Assembly: GCA_036346375.1 (NCBI GenBank)
Contig: CM070504.1
Span: 8,367,890 to 8,431,889, forward strand
Source of the DNA: Guadua angustifolia
Taxonomy: Eukaryota; Streptophyta; Magnoliopsida; Poales; Poaceae
Direction: 5' to 3'
Length of the DNA: 64,000 nucleotides
Shown piece after piece: positions 10,204 to 21,079 of the stretch. Every line of letters starts with the position of its first letter. Within the stretch, counting starts at the first letter, position 1. Below the pieces are notes generated by a model that made no database searches, was not told where the DNA came from, and worked only from the letters and a program-made list of their open reading frames with translations. A program made the position numbers and the translations under genes.

Positions 10204-12855
10204 GGTCTTGAAAGTGCATCTAGGCACTTATGTTATTTTGGTGATTAATGACAAACACATATAATGACAATCTATGTAATTGAGTAAATGCTTAACTTAG
10301 TGCTTAACAAATGACAAACCTCTAATATGATTATAGTGCTATGAGACTAACATGTTATTGCCTAGTTGAGTATCAGTCTCACCTATTTAGAGGAAAATCA
10401 AGTGGGATGGTTAAGCAAAGACAAGGTATGCAATTTTGGTATCCCTTCTATATTTGTTATTGCATTCCTTTTGTGCAAATGCATAGTGAACTTCAAGTAA
10501 CATGTTGATTATATATATGCACATTGGTTCATGTCATATTTATTTGTGCATATATATTCATTTGAGTTCATTATGTGCTTTGCTTTTAGTATGCATGTAA
10601 TAACTAGAGTTAAACTTCACATTGCTATAAATTGACTTGGTGCATGCATATTTTGGTTGTGTATCTTTTCATGCACCTCTCCTAGTGGAGTTTAATCTAG
10701 AGTTGGATCACATACTTACTCTTGTTCCAAATATTGTTTGCACATGTACAATTCGTGTATATTTTATCATGTGCTCCATTTAAGTAAAGACTGTGATCCT
10801 TGCCATGATTTAATTGATTTATCATATCGCAATTATCTCTATAGTGCATATAGATCAATTACATATTCATCATGATGTACTTAGTAGAGAATATCTCTTA
10901 TGTCAAGTGTTTCCAGTTATATTATGCTTTTTTATATGAAACACTTGTGGTACTTATTTGCTCACAAATATCAATTTATTCACATCTACTGAGCTTTTGG
11001 GACTAATGTCTTTCATGAGTGGTTTGGAAAGAATTAGGCCCCGTGTGTGTATGATGACCAAGATATCTTGGAGGATGATCGTTAAGCCGAGGTCAACAAG
11101 ACGGCGGTGTCACCAAGAGTTGAGGACTAAGTCAAAATCAACTTGGCGTGGAGATCGTCGGAGAGGATGATCAAGTCAAGGTCGATAGGACGAGAGTCTC
11201 ATGAGGTGAATCAAGTCAAGTTGGACAAGGCGGAGATGTCATCAATCTTTTGGGAAAAGACATCATGCACATTGCATCCACGGAGAAGACGGCATGCGGA
11301 TTGAATGTAAGACTTGTATCATCCTTGATTTAAATTTGAGTCTAAGGATTGCCGTACTATTAAGAGGGATGCGACGTCGAATGACTTTTAGATGTGTCAA
11401 GTGCTCAAATAATCCATCCTTGTGAAATTTAGAGAGAGAGTGGTGTTGGTGGTGCCGGAAAGTGAAAGTTGTAGGTCTCTCTTGGATTCTTGGTGAAATC
11501 TGGATTTATCCTTTGAGATTTGGGTAGTGAGACCTTGTTGGTTGTGTAGCCCTTGTTCTTAGCTTTCAATAGAGTCCAAAATTACTTAAATCGGAGTCCA
11601 GAATCAAAAGTTATGCTCGTTTTAAATGGGTCATTGAGTCGATCCCGAGTATCCGGACTTAAGTCCGGAGTATCCGGGTTGGGTCTCTCGGTTAGGTCAG
11701 TCCGGAGTATCCGGACATTTAGTCCGGACATTCCGGGGTAAAAATTGTCTGGAGTATCCGGACTTTGCGCAGTTCAAACGGCTAGTTTTTTGGGGACCTC
11801 TAATTAAAGCCCCCTCTTGGGTAGCCGTTGGGTGAGAGTTTTTGGGGTGGTTCCTTGGTCCTTTGGGGTGTATTCTTGGTGATCTTAAGCTCCCAAAAGC
11901 CCCTCTAACCCTAGATCTTAGTGATCCCCTTTTGAGTGAAGGGTTGGGTGTGAGAGAGGGTAGTGCTCGGGTTGAGTGTGATTTGAGTTGTTTGAGCACT
12001 TGATTGCATCTCCAAGCTTGTTCTTCGTGAGCATTTGTTACTCTTGGAGGTTGAGGACTCCTAGACGGCTAGGAGGTCACCTACGAGCCACCGGTTCTTC
12101 GTGTGGTTGGCCGTAGGAAGTTTGTGAAGGCCGGATTCCGCCTCCGCAAGGGAAGGAATCAAAGAAGTGAAGACCGGCGAGTGCATTTGTGCAACACCGG
12201 GAGGAAGAGGGTTGAAAGAGACCCCGGCTCAAGCGTCAAAGGAGTTGAAACCGGCGAGTGCATTTGTGCAACACCGGGAGTAAGAGGGTTGAAAGAGACC
12301 CGACTCAAGTGTGACGGAGCTGCCTCAGCGGAGACGAGGATCCCTCAAGGATCCGAACTTGGTGAAAATCGTTGTCTCCAAGTTTGCCTCTTGCCCTTGC
12401 TTTATTACTTGATTTTGAATCTTGAAATTGCCCGATCTATTTGATTATTGAGTTTCTCGCTAGGCATCTACTTGATCTAGGTTCCTGCTAGTGTTTATCA
12501 TCTTTGTGTTCAAGTAGATTGTTTAAAAGTTGGAGAAATTTCAAATTTCATCCCGAGGCCCCCAACCCGGAGCATCCGCACAATTACCCCGGATAGTCCG
12601 GACATACCGGAGTGTCCGGAGTAAAAGTCCGGAGAGTCCGGGCTAAACCCCTCGGCCATTCAAAGTCTCCAATCCGGAGTGTCGAACCTAAAACCCGGAT
12701 AGTCCGGATATTTATACCGGAGTATCCGGATAAAATCCCCGGACACTTCGGACTGAAAACCTTGGATTGTTTTATTTCCGCTGTAATTAAGTTTTAAAAG
12801 TTTAATTCGCCTATTCACCCCCCCTCTAGGCGACATCACCTGCCCTTTCAGGTCT
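10204..12855 (+). mobile_element. solo LTR (2642 bp) of a Sirevirus-like copia element
   Basis: The LTR spans 10209-12850, from TGAAAGTGCATCTAGGC to CTAGGCGACATCACCTGCCC followed by TTTCA. The 5-bp duplication GGTCT flanks it at 10204-10208 and 12851-12855. Both ends match those of the LTRs at 34587 and 45994 (opposite orientation), so it belongs to the same or a sister family, but it is almost twice as long. Arrays of TCCGGA-type motifs lie at about 11640-11765 and 12560-12760. A unit of about 75 bp containing GGCGAGTGCATTTGTGCAAC is tandemly duplicated at about 12166-12300. The internal region was presumably lost by LTR-LTR recombination. Confidence 0.85.
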
Positions 12856-12915
12856 TAGGTTGAAACATGCTAGCACTAGTCATGTTGATACTATTCCTAT
12901 GTAGCTCTCATCTTT

Positions 12916-13523
12916 TGAAGGTTTTATGTGCTTTTTTAAGTTTTTCTTACCTTTTTTTGTGAGGCTTTATAAACGTTTCTTTCAAGAAATAAAATTTTAC
13001 TTTCTTACTTTTCTGAATTTAATTTCAGTATTTACATTATATCTTAAATTCAGCATTTAAATTCTGCACTTTAATTTCTTACAATTTACATTCTTGCAAG
13101 TTGGATTTACCTCCCCTCCTACTTATTTGTGCTTCTTGTGCCGAGAATGTACGATTGATGGATGAATCTTTTTCAAATCGTATCCTCATCATCTAGACAA
13201 TCTTTCGCAAGAACTCGATCTCTTGGCTTTTTCTTTGTAGATCGCGTTTGAGGTTCTTGTGTGTCTTACATGCTGTGATAAGTGAGACGTTATCCAAGAT
13301 CATTTTATCATCAAAACCCCTCAAGCAAGTCCAAGATCAAAATTTTGGTTTTTGTACGGTTTTGGTGCACTCTGTGCTGCGGTAGTACCGGACAGAACAA
13401 AGTTTCCTGTTTTTGCTCTTCTATGTGTGAGTGTTTCAAGTAAAGTCTTGGTTGGATTTCTTTCAAAAGGGAAAAATTTAGTTGGGGTCATTCGCCCCCT
13501 CTAATCGCCATTTTGAACGTTCA
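12916..13523 (+). repeat. 3' LTR of decayed copia element
   Basis: Copy of 8166-8760, starting TGAAGGTTTTATGTG and ending GAACGTTCA. It diverges by many substitutions and small indels, so the host element is old relative to the solo LTR it contains. Confidence 0.6.
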
Positions 13524-13591
13524 GAAGCGTTGTGTGACCTAATCCTATTCGATCAACTACATACCATGAGTCCCTCATCGGTTCTTTTAGA

Positions 13592-13867
13592 TAAGAGCAA
13601 GTATAATAAGACCAGCACAAATTACTATTAGCATGTACATATCAATTTTGTTCTTTGTAAAAGAGCGAGAAAAGAGGATAGAACCGGTTTTATTTAGTAG
13701 CCGGTGTTGTTATTGTACAAGCTGGCTTTTATTGCATATTGGATTTATTGTTTATTCTAGATACAATCTTTAGAGATAAATATGTGCAAACTGGCTTTAT
13801 TGCTTACTATAAATGATATAAATAAGAGATAGAATAAATAGTGACTTTATTATTGTACTTGCTCTAA
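13592..13867. mobile_element. Tourist-like MITE (270 bp)
   Basis: TIRs GAGCAAGTATAATAAGA (from 13595) and GAGCAAGTACAATAATAA (ending 13864) are flanked by TAA at 13592-13594 and 13865-13867. Related to the element at 5327-5614. Non-coding. Confidence 0.75.
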
Positions 13868-16800
13868 TCAAGTCATCAGCGTGTTTTGACTTCTTAGTAT
13901 GGTTTGGTGCGTGCCGCTCTAACTAATTATGGAATTATCTTTTGGTCTCGCGTTTGTCCGTCCGAGGAAGATGGGAAGAAGCAGTCTAGAAATCATTTTG
14001 ACTGGACTACAAGGCCGGTAGTTGGGTTTTGATTTTTTTTTTCTGTATTACTGTACAGCGTAGTGCATGGGATGATGGGATAATATAGTGGCGGCAATGG
14101 CATTATTATACTTGATTTTTTGTGAGGTGAGGATAGCGTTGCCATCACATTTGATCCTGCTGTTCTCCAGCCTCGTGTATGAAAAACACAGTATTTAAAT
14201 GATCAGGTTATTCTAGGTCAGTTTTTCCTTGTCAGATTTTGGATAACTTGACCTGAGTTGAGCTGGAGCGTGCTAATTTTTGAAGGAAATCCAGGTAGCA
14301 ACGGACCGCCGATCTTATTTTTCATATCATGAATTCATGATTCGATCGAGTCGTACCCGTAATTACACAAAGCAATGTCCAGTTCATTAACCACCCACTG
14401 CTCCCATGGAAATGCAGTTGAATTTTTGCCTTGCAGAGCACGCTGGTGACGTGGTAACTCCGTTGCGTTGAAACAAGGTTTGACCCATGAAATCTCCCGC
14501 CTAAATGGAAAGCCAATCTTTATACTGCCCTTTTAACCTTTTTTCATCTTTATTTTAATTTCCTTTTGCCTTTCTCTTTTTTCTTCGTGCTTCCTTTTTA
14601 TTTCGAGCTCTTTTACATACACTAAATTCAATATAAACCATTAATTCTTCTCTATTCAATGGATCAGATTAGCTAATATTTATTTATACTTTCTCCAGTG
14701 GTAAAGTAGTAGGAATACTCTTAACAAATCAATTGCTAGATCTGATTTCTATTACATACTATATATTACTAATATAATAAATTTTAAAATTTCTCTTTAT
14801 TTTACATGCAAAAAGAACAGGGACCACTAGGGATTATATCGAAAGACAGGAGGGAAACAAACAAGACAGTTTCCGACCTTCCAGTGAGTAGTGGGCCTTG
14901 CTAAAGGCACCTTTTAATCACATGTTTGGGCTTCTTTAATCCTAGTTTTTCCACTTCAAATTTGTCCACTTTCTAATAGCCATTTCCTTAATTGATGGTT
15001 GCAGCTGTGTGCAACATATCTGCGTGCTGGCTGCCACCTCTGATCTGGGACCATGCCTTTCAATCTGGTTGCTGCAGGATTCGGTGACAGTGGCCACATC
15101 ACACACCTTTTGGTTCAAGTGATCAACTAACTGTAGGTGGACTGGTTGCTTGCAAGGCTAACGAATAACTGAATTAGCAAATTATTTCCTGACACCAACA
15201 AGAAAGCCATCCTTTTTTTTATGTCAGATGTTATCTTGATTCGTTTATAGTGTTAGTTGGTATATTATAAAATGGCCTCCTAATCCTTTTTCTACATTTG
15301 GTTTAGCATTGCAATCCGTTGGATGGTTTGTGCAGCTATTTGTGTGAAGTCTCCGACTGACATGCAGACCATGCAGTAACCAGCGTCTCTGAAGGCTCTG
15401 TTTTTGACTTTGCAAGAAAAACACCAAAAGATGATTCAACGCACTGAATTTGACTGATATCATTGAGTTCAGCATTACATCTCAACAATGAGCTCAAAGT
15501 TTGCACACAATCTTCACTAACAACTGGAGAAACACATACAGAAGCAAGAAACTCCAAACGAGTGTACAAGTCGTTTTTTGCATGTTCAGACGTCATAGTT
15601 TGTCTAGATTTTCAAGCATCATTTTGGGCGACGATGGGGATAAGAAATGGAAGGAAATTCTTGCAAGAAACCCGCAATCTGAGTTCGCTGAACAGTATAC
15701 AATTGCCCCAGCGTGCCCTGTGCCGTCATATACATTGGCCGATCTTTTTCTCTATGCAAGTTTTTTTTTACTAACTTGTCTTTACTAAGTAATAATAATA
15801 ATAGTAATTATTATTATTTTGCATTTCCACTGCAGATGCACTGTGTTCGGGTAAATATCTAGATGAGGCGTTGATGTGGAATTCTTACGATTAAGTCCGA
15901 AGAAGGATTTGAATCCAAATCCTCTAACCCTAAGAATAAAGTATTCCAATGCGAATATCATTATTACCTTGACCTTAAATTTTTGGTTTCGGAATCCATC
16001 AGTTCAGGATTAAATAAATGCTGCATGCCATTGCAAGCTCTGGAGTCTACGGCGTGGGAAATAAAGAAGTTCATCACCTTCAGCAACTCAAGGCTTGGTG
16101 GTAATAGGTTCTTCGTCTAGAGTCTCAACTCTCAAGTGTAAAATTTGGGATACTTATGTACTTTAATGCTATGTTATTATTAATAAAAACCATAGGGGTT
16201 TTCTAAAAAAAACCTAAAAAGCTCTTTTAATCCAAAACTCGTTTTCCTACCTTGATGAAAGTAAAAAAAAAGAGTACTTTAATAAAAATAAAAAAAAAAG
16301 AGTAAAAGAGATAGTGTCTTGCACGGACCACCGTGACATTTCACATCCCTGCTACCAAATTTAGAGCTGCTTTTGCTTGTCCTGTATTTCTTCAGACGTA
16401 TCAAGCTTGCTGTGTGCAGGATGGAATTTGTAAAACAAAAAAAAAAAAAAAAAATCTTGCACACTACACTACAGTATAGACAATGCAGCTTTGCTGCTCC
16501 TTACAGCCGGAGGGGCGTTGCGCGTCAACTTTGCAATGCATTCGGAAGCTTCACGCACATGCATGCATGGTTTATTGTTGCAACCTCGCACGCATGGCTT
16601 CTTTCGTGTATGGCATGGTTTTTTAGCTGCTTTGCTCTATTCTATTAGTGTATACATCCAAATTTCTCATAAAAGTTTCGCAAAACCAGCTAATTTTCAC
16701 CAAAGTTTAGAAGCGAGCGCTTTTACAGTACCTGTTTCACAGACTGGGTGATAAAGATTAAAAGGAAAAAGACAATTTACTTGTGCATTTGCAGAATCTG

Positions 16801-17340
16801 TAGTGTATTTCGCAATTCAAACAGAAAAAGGGCAATGGAAAAAGAGAGATAATTTCTAGACTATCTTAGAGCTTGTTTGGGAAGCCTCAAATCTTAGCTC
16901 ATCCACATGAATGTACCAGGATTTTGGATTTTTCAAACAATGTCTTATGAAGCCGGCACATCCCGGAGTTTATTGTGAAAGTGATAACAGGTTTTTCCTC
17001 AGATAATTGGCCAAAGGCATAATAACTCCATCACCTCGTCTATCGTCGTCGTCGCACTCCATGCACAATGGGAGGTCCCAAAGTAGAGAAGAAAAATTGT
17101 CTAATATACCAATGCTACACTTTACCTTGCCTATCCAAATTTTAGTTCTAAGTTTAACCTTTGAACTTTCGGTTGATATTGTAGAATACGCTGTACATTA
17201 TTGTTAATCTGTTTTGTTGTTACCGAAAAAAAAAAGAACACTCTTGGGTTATTGACTACTTACCTGTGCGATAATTTTTTAATAACCTGACAAAAACACT
17301 ATTGTTCCCTACGAAATTTCAAGGGGCTTAGATGTCATTA
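13868..17340. other. intergenic with weak unassigned coding-like fragments
   Basis: No complete gene. Around 15336-15596 (minus) a frame of 86 codons, and around 15597-15790 (plus) a frame containing LGDDGDKKWKEILARNPQ, both look more protein-like than background. I do not recognise either. A (TAA)n-type run lies at 15785-15820 and an A run at about 16437-16453. No terminal repeats were found that would define a carrier element. Confidence 0.35.
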
Positions 17341-17606
17341 CGAAATCCCAAGAGGCCCATCTTCAAAAGTCAGCCCAGCCAAAATCTGTGACACCTCCAC
17401 CTCCACCCATCGAGCCCAAGTGGCCGGCGACGTCGCCTTTGTTTTCCCGAGCGCGCGCGACAGAGCCCGGACGGACAAACTGCTGCGGCTGCGAGCGAGG
17501 CGGAGACGACGCAGCGACCGGCCCGATCCGCCTCCCTCCCCGCCGCCACCGCTTGCAGCCTCCGCGCCCCGGTTCATTACCCCGACGCCGGCCGACAGCG
17601 CCGGCC

Positions 17607-17631
17607 ATGGGTTGCTCCTCCTCCGTGCCAG
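17607..17631 (+). pseudogene. first-exon fragment of a RABF1/ARA6-like Rab GTPase
   Basis: After a GC-rich leader (17380-17606) the ATG at 17607 encodes MGCSSSVP and then meets a GT donor at 17632. A Gly2-Cys3 N-terminus of this kind is the myristoylation signal of the plant-specific Rab5 relative RABF1 (ARA6). The exons that should carry the GTP-binding motifs are absent from the next 2 kb, which is filled by MITEs, so this is a gene remnant. The RABF1 call depends on the second fragment at 19593-19635. Confidence 0.5.
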
Positions 17632-18073
17632 GTTCCCACATCTCCCTCTCCAGAAAAGCCTTGCCCCCTTTTAGATTTCGTGCTTCATCCGTTATGTTTT
17701 GGCTGCGGATATCGTTGGTAACTTGGCATCGAGTTATAGGTTAGCCGTTGGAGGATTTAATTTTTGGTTGGGTTGGTGCTTGTTAGGAAATAGGTTAATG
17801 CTGATCCTGCTGGGGATATCTCCGGTCACGGTGTTGATCTGGCCACAAATTTCTCAATCTGTACTGTTTTGAGCTGTATTTAGTAGTGGATTTGTAGGAT
17901 TCCTTGGAATGGTGTGGCTGCATTGTCTCTGTAAACAATATAATTTGAGCTGTATTTATTTTACTAACACCTTACAAATTTCATTTCATCAATATCAGCT
18001 TGATTAAGTGATGATATATTGGATCTTAGCAGCGTTAAGTCCATTATGTTCTCCCTCTATATATAGAGAGAGA

Positions 18074-19212
18074 GGGGAAAACAATTCCATACTCCTGGCT
18101 GTATGTACTTTCACCTCCAGTATACCATTTAAATGAAGTTGTTATACATCTTTATCATTTTGAGTATACTCTAGTATTAATTATAAGATCCTCCAAAGTG
18201 AGTTATACGAAAAATTTCATTAAAGTCTATCCTTTATAGCATAATTTGTTTATATATTCCTTTTACATATGCAAAAGAGTGTGTAGCAAAAAAAAAAAAA
18301 ATAAAGGGCTGTGATGAAAATTTTTCAACCATGTTGCATTAGAGTATTTTAGAATTATTATTGAAGTATATTGAAAGTGATAAAGGAGTATAAAACGTTC
18401 ATTTAAGTGGTATATCAGAGGTGGGAGTATATACTCCCGGGAGTAATATATGAAAATGGTTCCATACTCCTGGAAGTACGTACTCCCACCTTGCATATAC
18501 CGTGTAAACAAAATAATTATACCTCTTTGTCCTTTTGAGTATACTCTAATAATGATTACAAGATAGTCCAAAGTGATTTAGATGAAAATTTTCATTAAAG
18601 TCCACTTTTTGTAGCATAATTTGTGTATATACTCAGTTTACGTATGAAAAAAGATGTATAACAAAAATAAATGGCTCTAATAAAAAATTTTAACCATATC
18701 GCATTGGAGTATCTTAGAATTAGTATTTAAGTATACTGAAAGTGATAAAGAAGTATAACATATTGGTTTAAGTAGTATATTAGAAATAAGAGCATGTACT
18801 CCCAGGAGCACGGAAAAGACTATATATATATATATATATGAAAATGGTTTCATATTCCTAGGAGTACGTACTCTTACCTCTAGTATACCGCTTAAACGAT
18901 ATTATTATACCTTTTTATCCTTTTGAGTATGCTTTAATACTGATTATAATATACTCCAAAGTGAGTTCCACGAAAATTTTTATCAAAGTCCACCCTTTAT
19001 AACATAATTCATTTATATATTCCTTTTACATATGTAAAAGGGTATATAGCAAAAAATAAATGGTTCCAATGAATCTTTTTCAACTATGTCGTGTTGGAAT
19101 ATCTTAGAATTATTATTAGAGTATACTGAAAATGATAAAAAGTATAACACTTTCGTTTAAGTGGTATATTGAAGGTAGAAGTATGTACTCCTTAGAGTAC
19201 AGAAAAGGCTTC
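18074..19212. mobile_element. three tandem MITE-like units of about 380 bp
   Basis: Units begin near 18074, 18451 and 18840. Each starts with a CCATACTCCTGG-like or CATATTCCTAGG-like edge followed by AGTACGTACT-type sequence, and ends with a complementary AGTA-TACTCC-type edge. Internal text such as GAGTATACT...AAAGTGAGTT recurs in all three. A (TA)n run separates units 2 and 3. Non-coding. It separates the two RABF1-like fragments. Confidence 0.65.
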
Positions 19213-19229
19213 ATATATATATATTATCT

Positions 19230-19578
19230 GGGGCACCATGATCCAAAATGAGTATTTTTTCTATGTATTTGCATTCGAAAACTTTTGAAATTTTCAGGAT
19301 ATTGAGTTTAACTAGTTTACTAACTAGTTCAAACAAGTTTGAACTGAAATTCAAACTAGTTTCCATTTTTTAATGATAGTATGATTGTAGGTATATGCTG
19401 ATTTTATATATAAATCAGTAAAGCATGTGATCTAAATTCATTCAAATATGAGTATATTTTTTCAAAGGTATCTGTTTCATTTGAATTGCCATAGATGTGT
19501 ATATACCATAAAACTGAAAGTTTAGAAAAATATACCCGAATTTTGCTTGAATTCACACATTTAAAATTATGGTGCCCC
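19230..19578. mobile_element. MITE-like element with GGGGCACCAT ends
   Basis: Inverted ends GGGGCACCATGAT (19230) and the complement of ATTATGGTGCCCC (ending 19578) enclose 349 bp of AT-rich sequence. A clear target duplication was not found. It ends 14 bp before a splice acceptor-exon remnant. Confidence 0.5.
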
Positions 19579-19592
19579 ATATATTGTTTCAG

Positions 19593-19635
19593 GACGTCAG
19601 CAAAAACAGCTGATAATATAAACCTACTATTTGAG
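19593..19635 (+). pseudogene. RABF1/ARA6-like C-terminal exon fragment
   Basis: A 43-nt segment bounded by a TTTCAG acceptor and a GTATGC donor encodes TSAKTADNINLLFE. This matches the G5 (SAK) guanine-specificity motif region of Rab5-type GTPases, and the TADNIN wording is, from memory, the RABF1 version. Exons for G1 to G4 are missing and no following C-terminal exon is seen. Together with 17607-17631 it marks a decayed or captured Rab gene on the plus strand. Confidence 0.55.
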
Positions 19636-19955
19636 GTATGCTCTCCAAGCATACGAAGTTATTTGTTTTCACATAATGTAGAAATACCAGTGAAACTAGC
19701 AACAGAACAAACCCTAGTGATTACTGCTAATGGTGCGTCAAAGCCTTGAACTCCTGAAAATTTTAACCTGTTTTGAGCCCCCGCCCGGCGCTGAAAATAT
19801 TCACTAGTTTGTACAGCGGATAGATACAGTATTTTTTTAAAAAAAAGGGGATTTTTTTTTATTTTTTTGAAAATTTTTCCATCTCTAATGTTGAGTCACA
19901 GTATTTTTATTTTCTCTATTTTTAAAACAAAATTTTCTCACTCTTTGTTAAAATT

Positions 19956-19993
19956 CAGGATCGCCCGCGGCAACGCACAGAATCGTCATCTAG
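19956..19993 (+). mobile_element. Helitron-like 3' terminus
   Basis: The sequence GCCCGCGGCAACGCACAG is followed about 10 nt later by CTAG and then T, the terminal pattern of grass Helitrons (CTAG|T with a GCAACGC-bearing hairpin upstream). The same signature closes the Helitron at 63830. The matching 5' TC end was not located, so the element's extent is unknown. It may have carried the RABF1-like fragments upstream. Confidence 0.45.
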
Positions 19994-21079
19994 TGTATGG
20001 GTATTGTTTGAAAACTTCGGATAATGTAAAGCTTATTCCATTGTGTTAATTATATTGCACAAACAAATTATGTTAATTGTGGAAAAACTTTGTTTCGCCT
20101 ATCCGAGGACTCCTCAACTATCAATAGCCTAACGACGAGGTTGCTGTGTATATCAACTGTCTGTCTCGTCTATCTATGATGCAATGAGCTGCTGCTTTAA
20201 AACGCTAATTTCATCTAAAGAAATACTTGGAAGAGTAAGCGAACTTTATGCACTTCGCGGGCAATGCAGAGTTTGCCTTACAATAGTACAACACATGAAA
20301 CGAAATTTCTCTAGTGTTTAAACTTATTTATGAACAATCTTTTTAAATCTCCAACCTCGTTCCATAATGGATAAATAGAGCTAGTGTTGCAACCGAGTTG
20401 TCTGTCTAAAGAAGATGAATAAGTCCTGTCAAGTGTACACACATAAGTGCATACTATTTATGGATCTAATGGAATTTAATTACAAGTAGTGCTTCTATAC
20501 ATCATCCTTTTAATACAAATTGCATAAGTCTTAAAGTAAGTGAAAGAGTACGCATCTATCATTCATTTATGATTTAATATTTTTGTAATTTTTAAATAGT
20601 GATGTATAAAAACACTTTAATCACATTATACCTCTTTTGCCTAAGCCCTAGAACACGCAAGCTTAAGGAAAAAAGAACAAACAGAAGAAGAGAGTACAAC
20701 ACCGGATTTCCTTCTTGTAGAAGCCATAAAGATGCCAAACTTCTCAAATCTAACAGACATACCGAGTTCAGTTCGGAACTGGCCCTCCTGTCACACGACT
20801 CCGGACCACTTTGCATCCAAACTCTATGTCAGGTGGACCACGGACTCCGCGGACCCACATGTCACAGACTCAAAGCGACAGCCGAACCTAGCTCAGCACG
20901 TAAGGGAATCCCAAACCCCTGCTCCAAGAAAGAAGCTATACATAGGTAAATTAGTCCCCTTGCCTTCCTGAGGAGGAATCTCTCTTCTTCGGTCTCACCG
21001 CTTCAACAGCACCGACCGACCTAACCCTGGAGGGAGCCCAAAACCTAGCGACTACTCGAGCCCCTCGAATCCGCTTCCC
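19994..21079. other. CDC48 upstream region
   Basis: No gene. About 20505-20615 repeats, with changes, at 52850-52960, an unclassified dispersed repeat. The last 300 bp before 21080 are GC-richer and should hold the CDC48 promoter and 5' UTR. No clear TATA box was identified. Confidence 0.45.

Larger units (their letters stand above)
8166..13523 (+). mobile_element. decayed copia-type LTR retrotransposon, no pol
   Basis: Two direct repeats of about 600 bp (8166-8760 and 12916-13523) bracket a gag remnant. Directly after the first repeat lies a primer-binding site resembling initiator-Met tRNA complement (TGGTATGAGAGC, one mismatch to TGGTATCAGAGC). There is no protease, integrase or reverse transcriptase, so the element was non-autonomous or has lost pol. 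A solo LTR sits inside it at 10209-12850. No matching 5-bp target duplication is visible (ctttt versus gaagc) and no clear polypurine tract precedes the second repeat, so the borders are provisional. Confidence 0.6.

Noticed and set aside
8161..13528. Target duplication for the decayed copia element
   Set aside because: The flanking pentamers (ctttt and gaagc) do not match, so no duplication is claimed.
17607..19635. Functional RABF1 gene with long introns
   Set aside because: Exons for the P-loop, switch I, switch II and NKxD motifs are absent between the two fragments.
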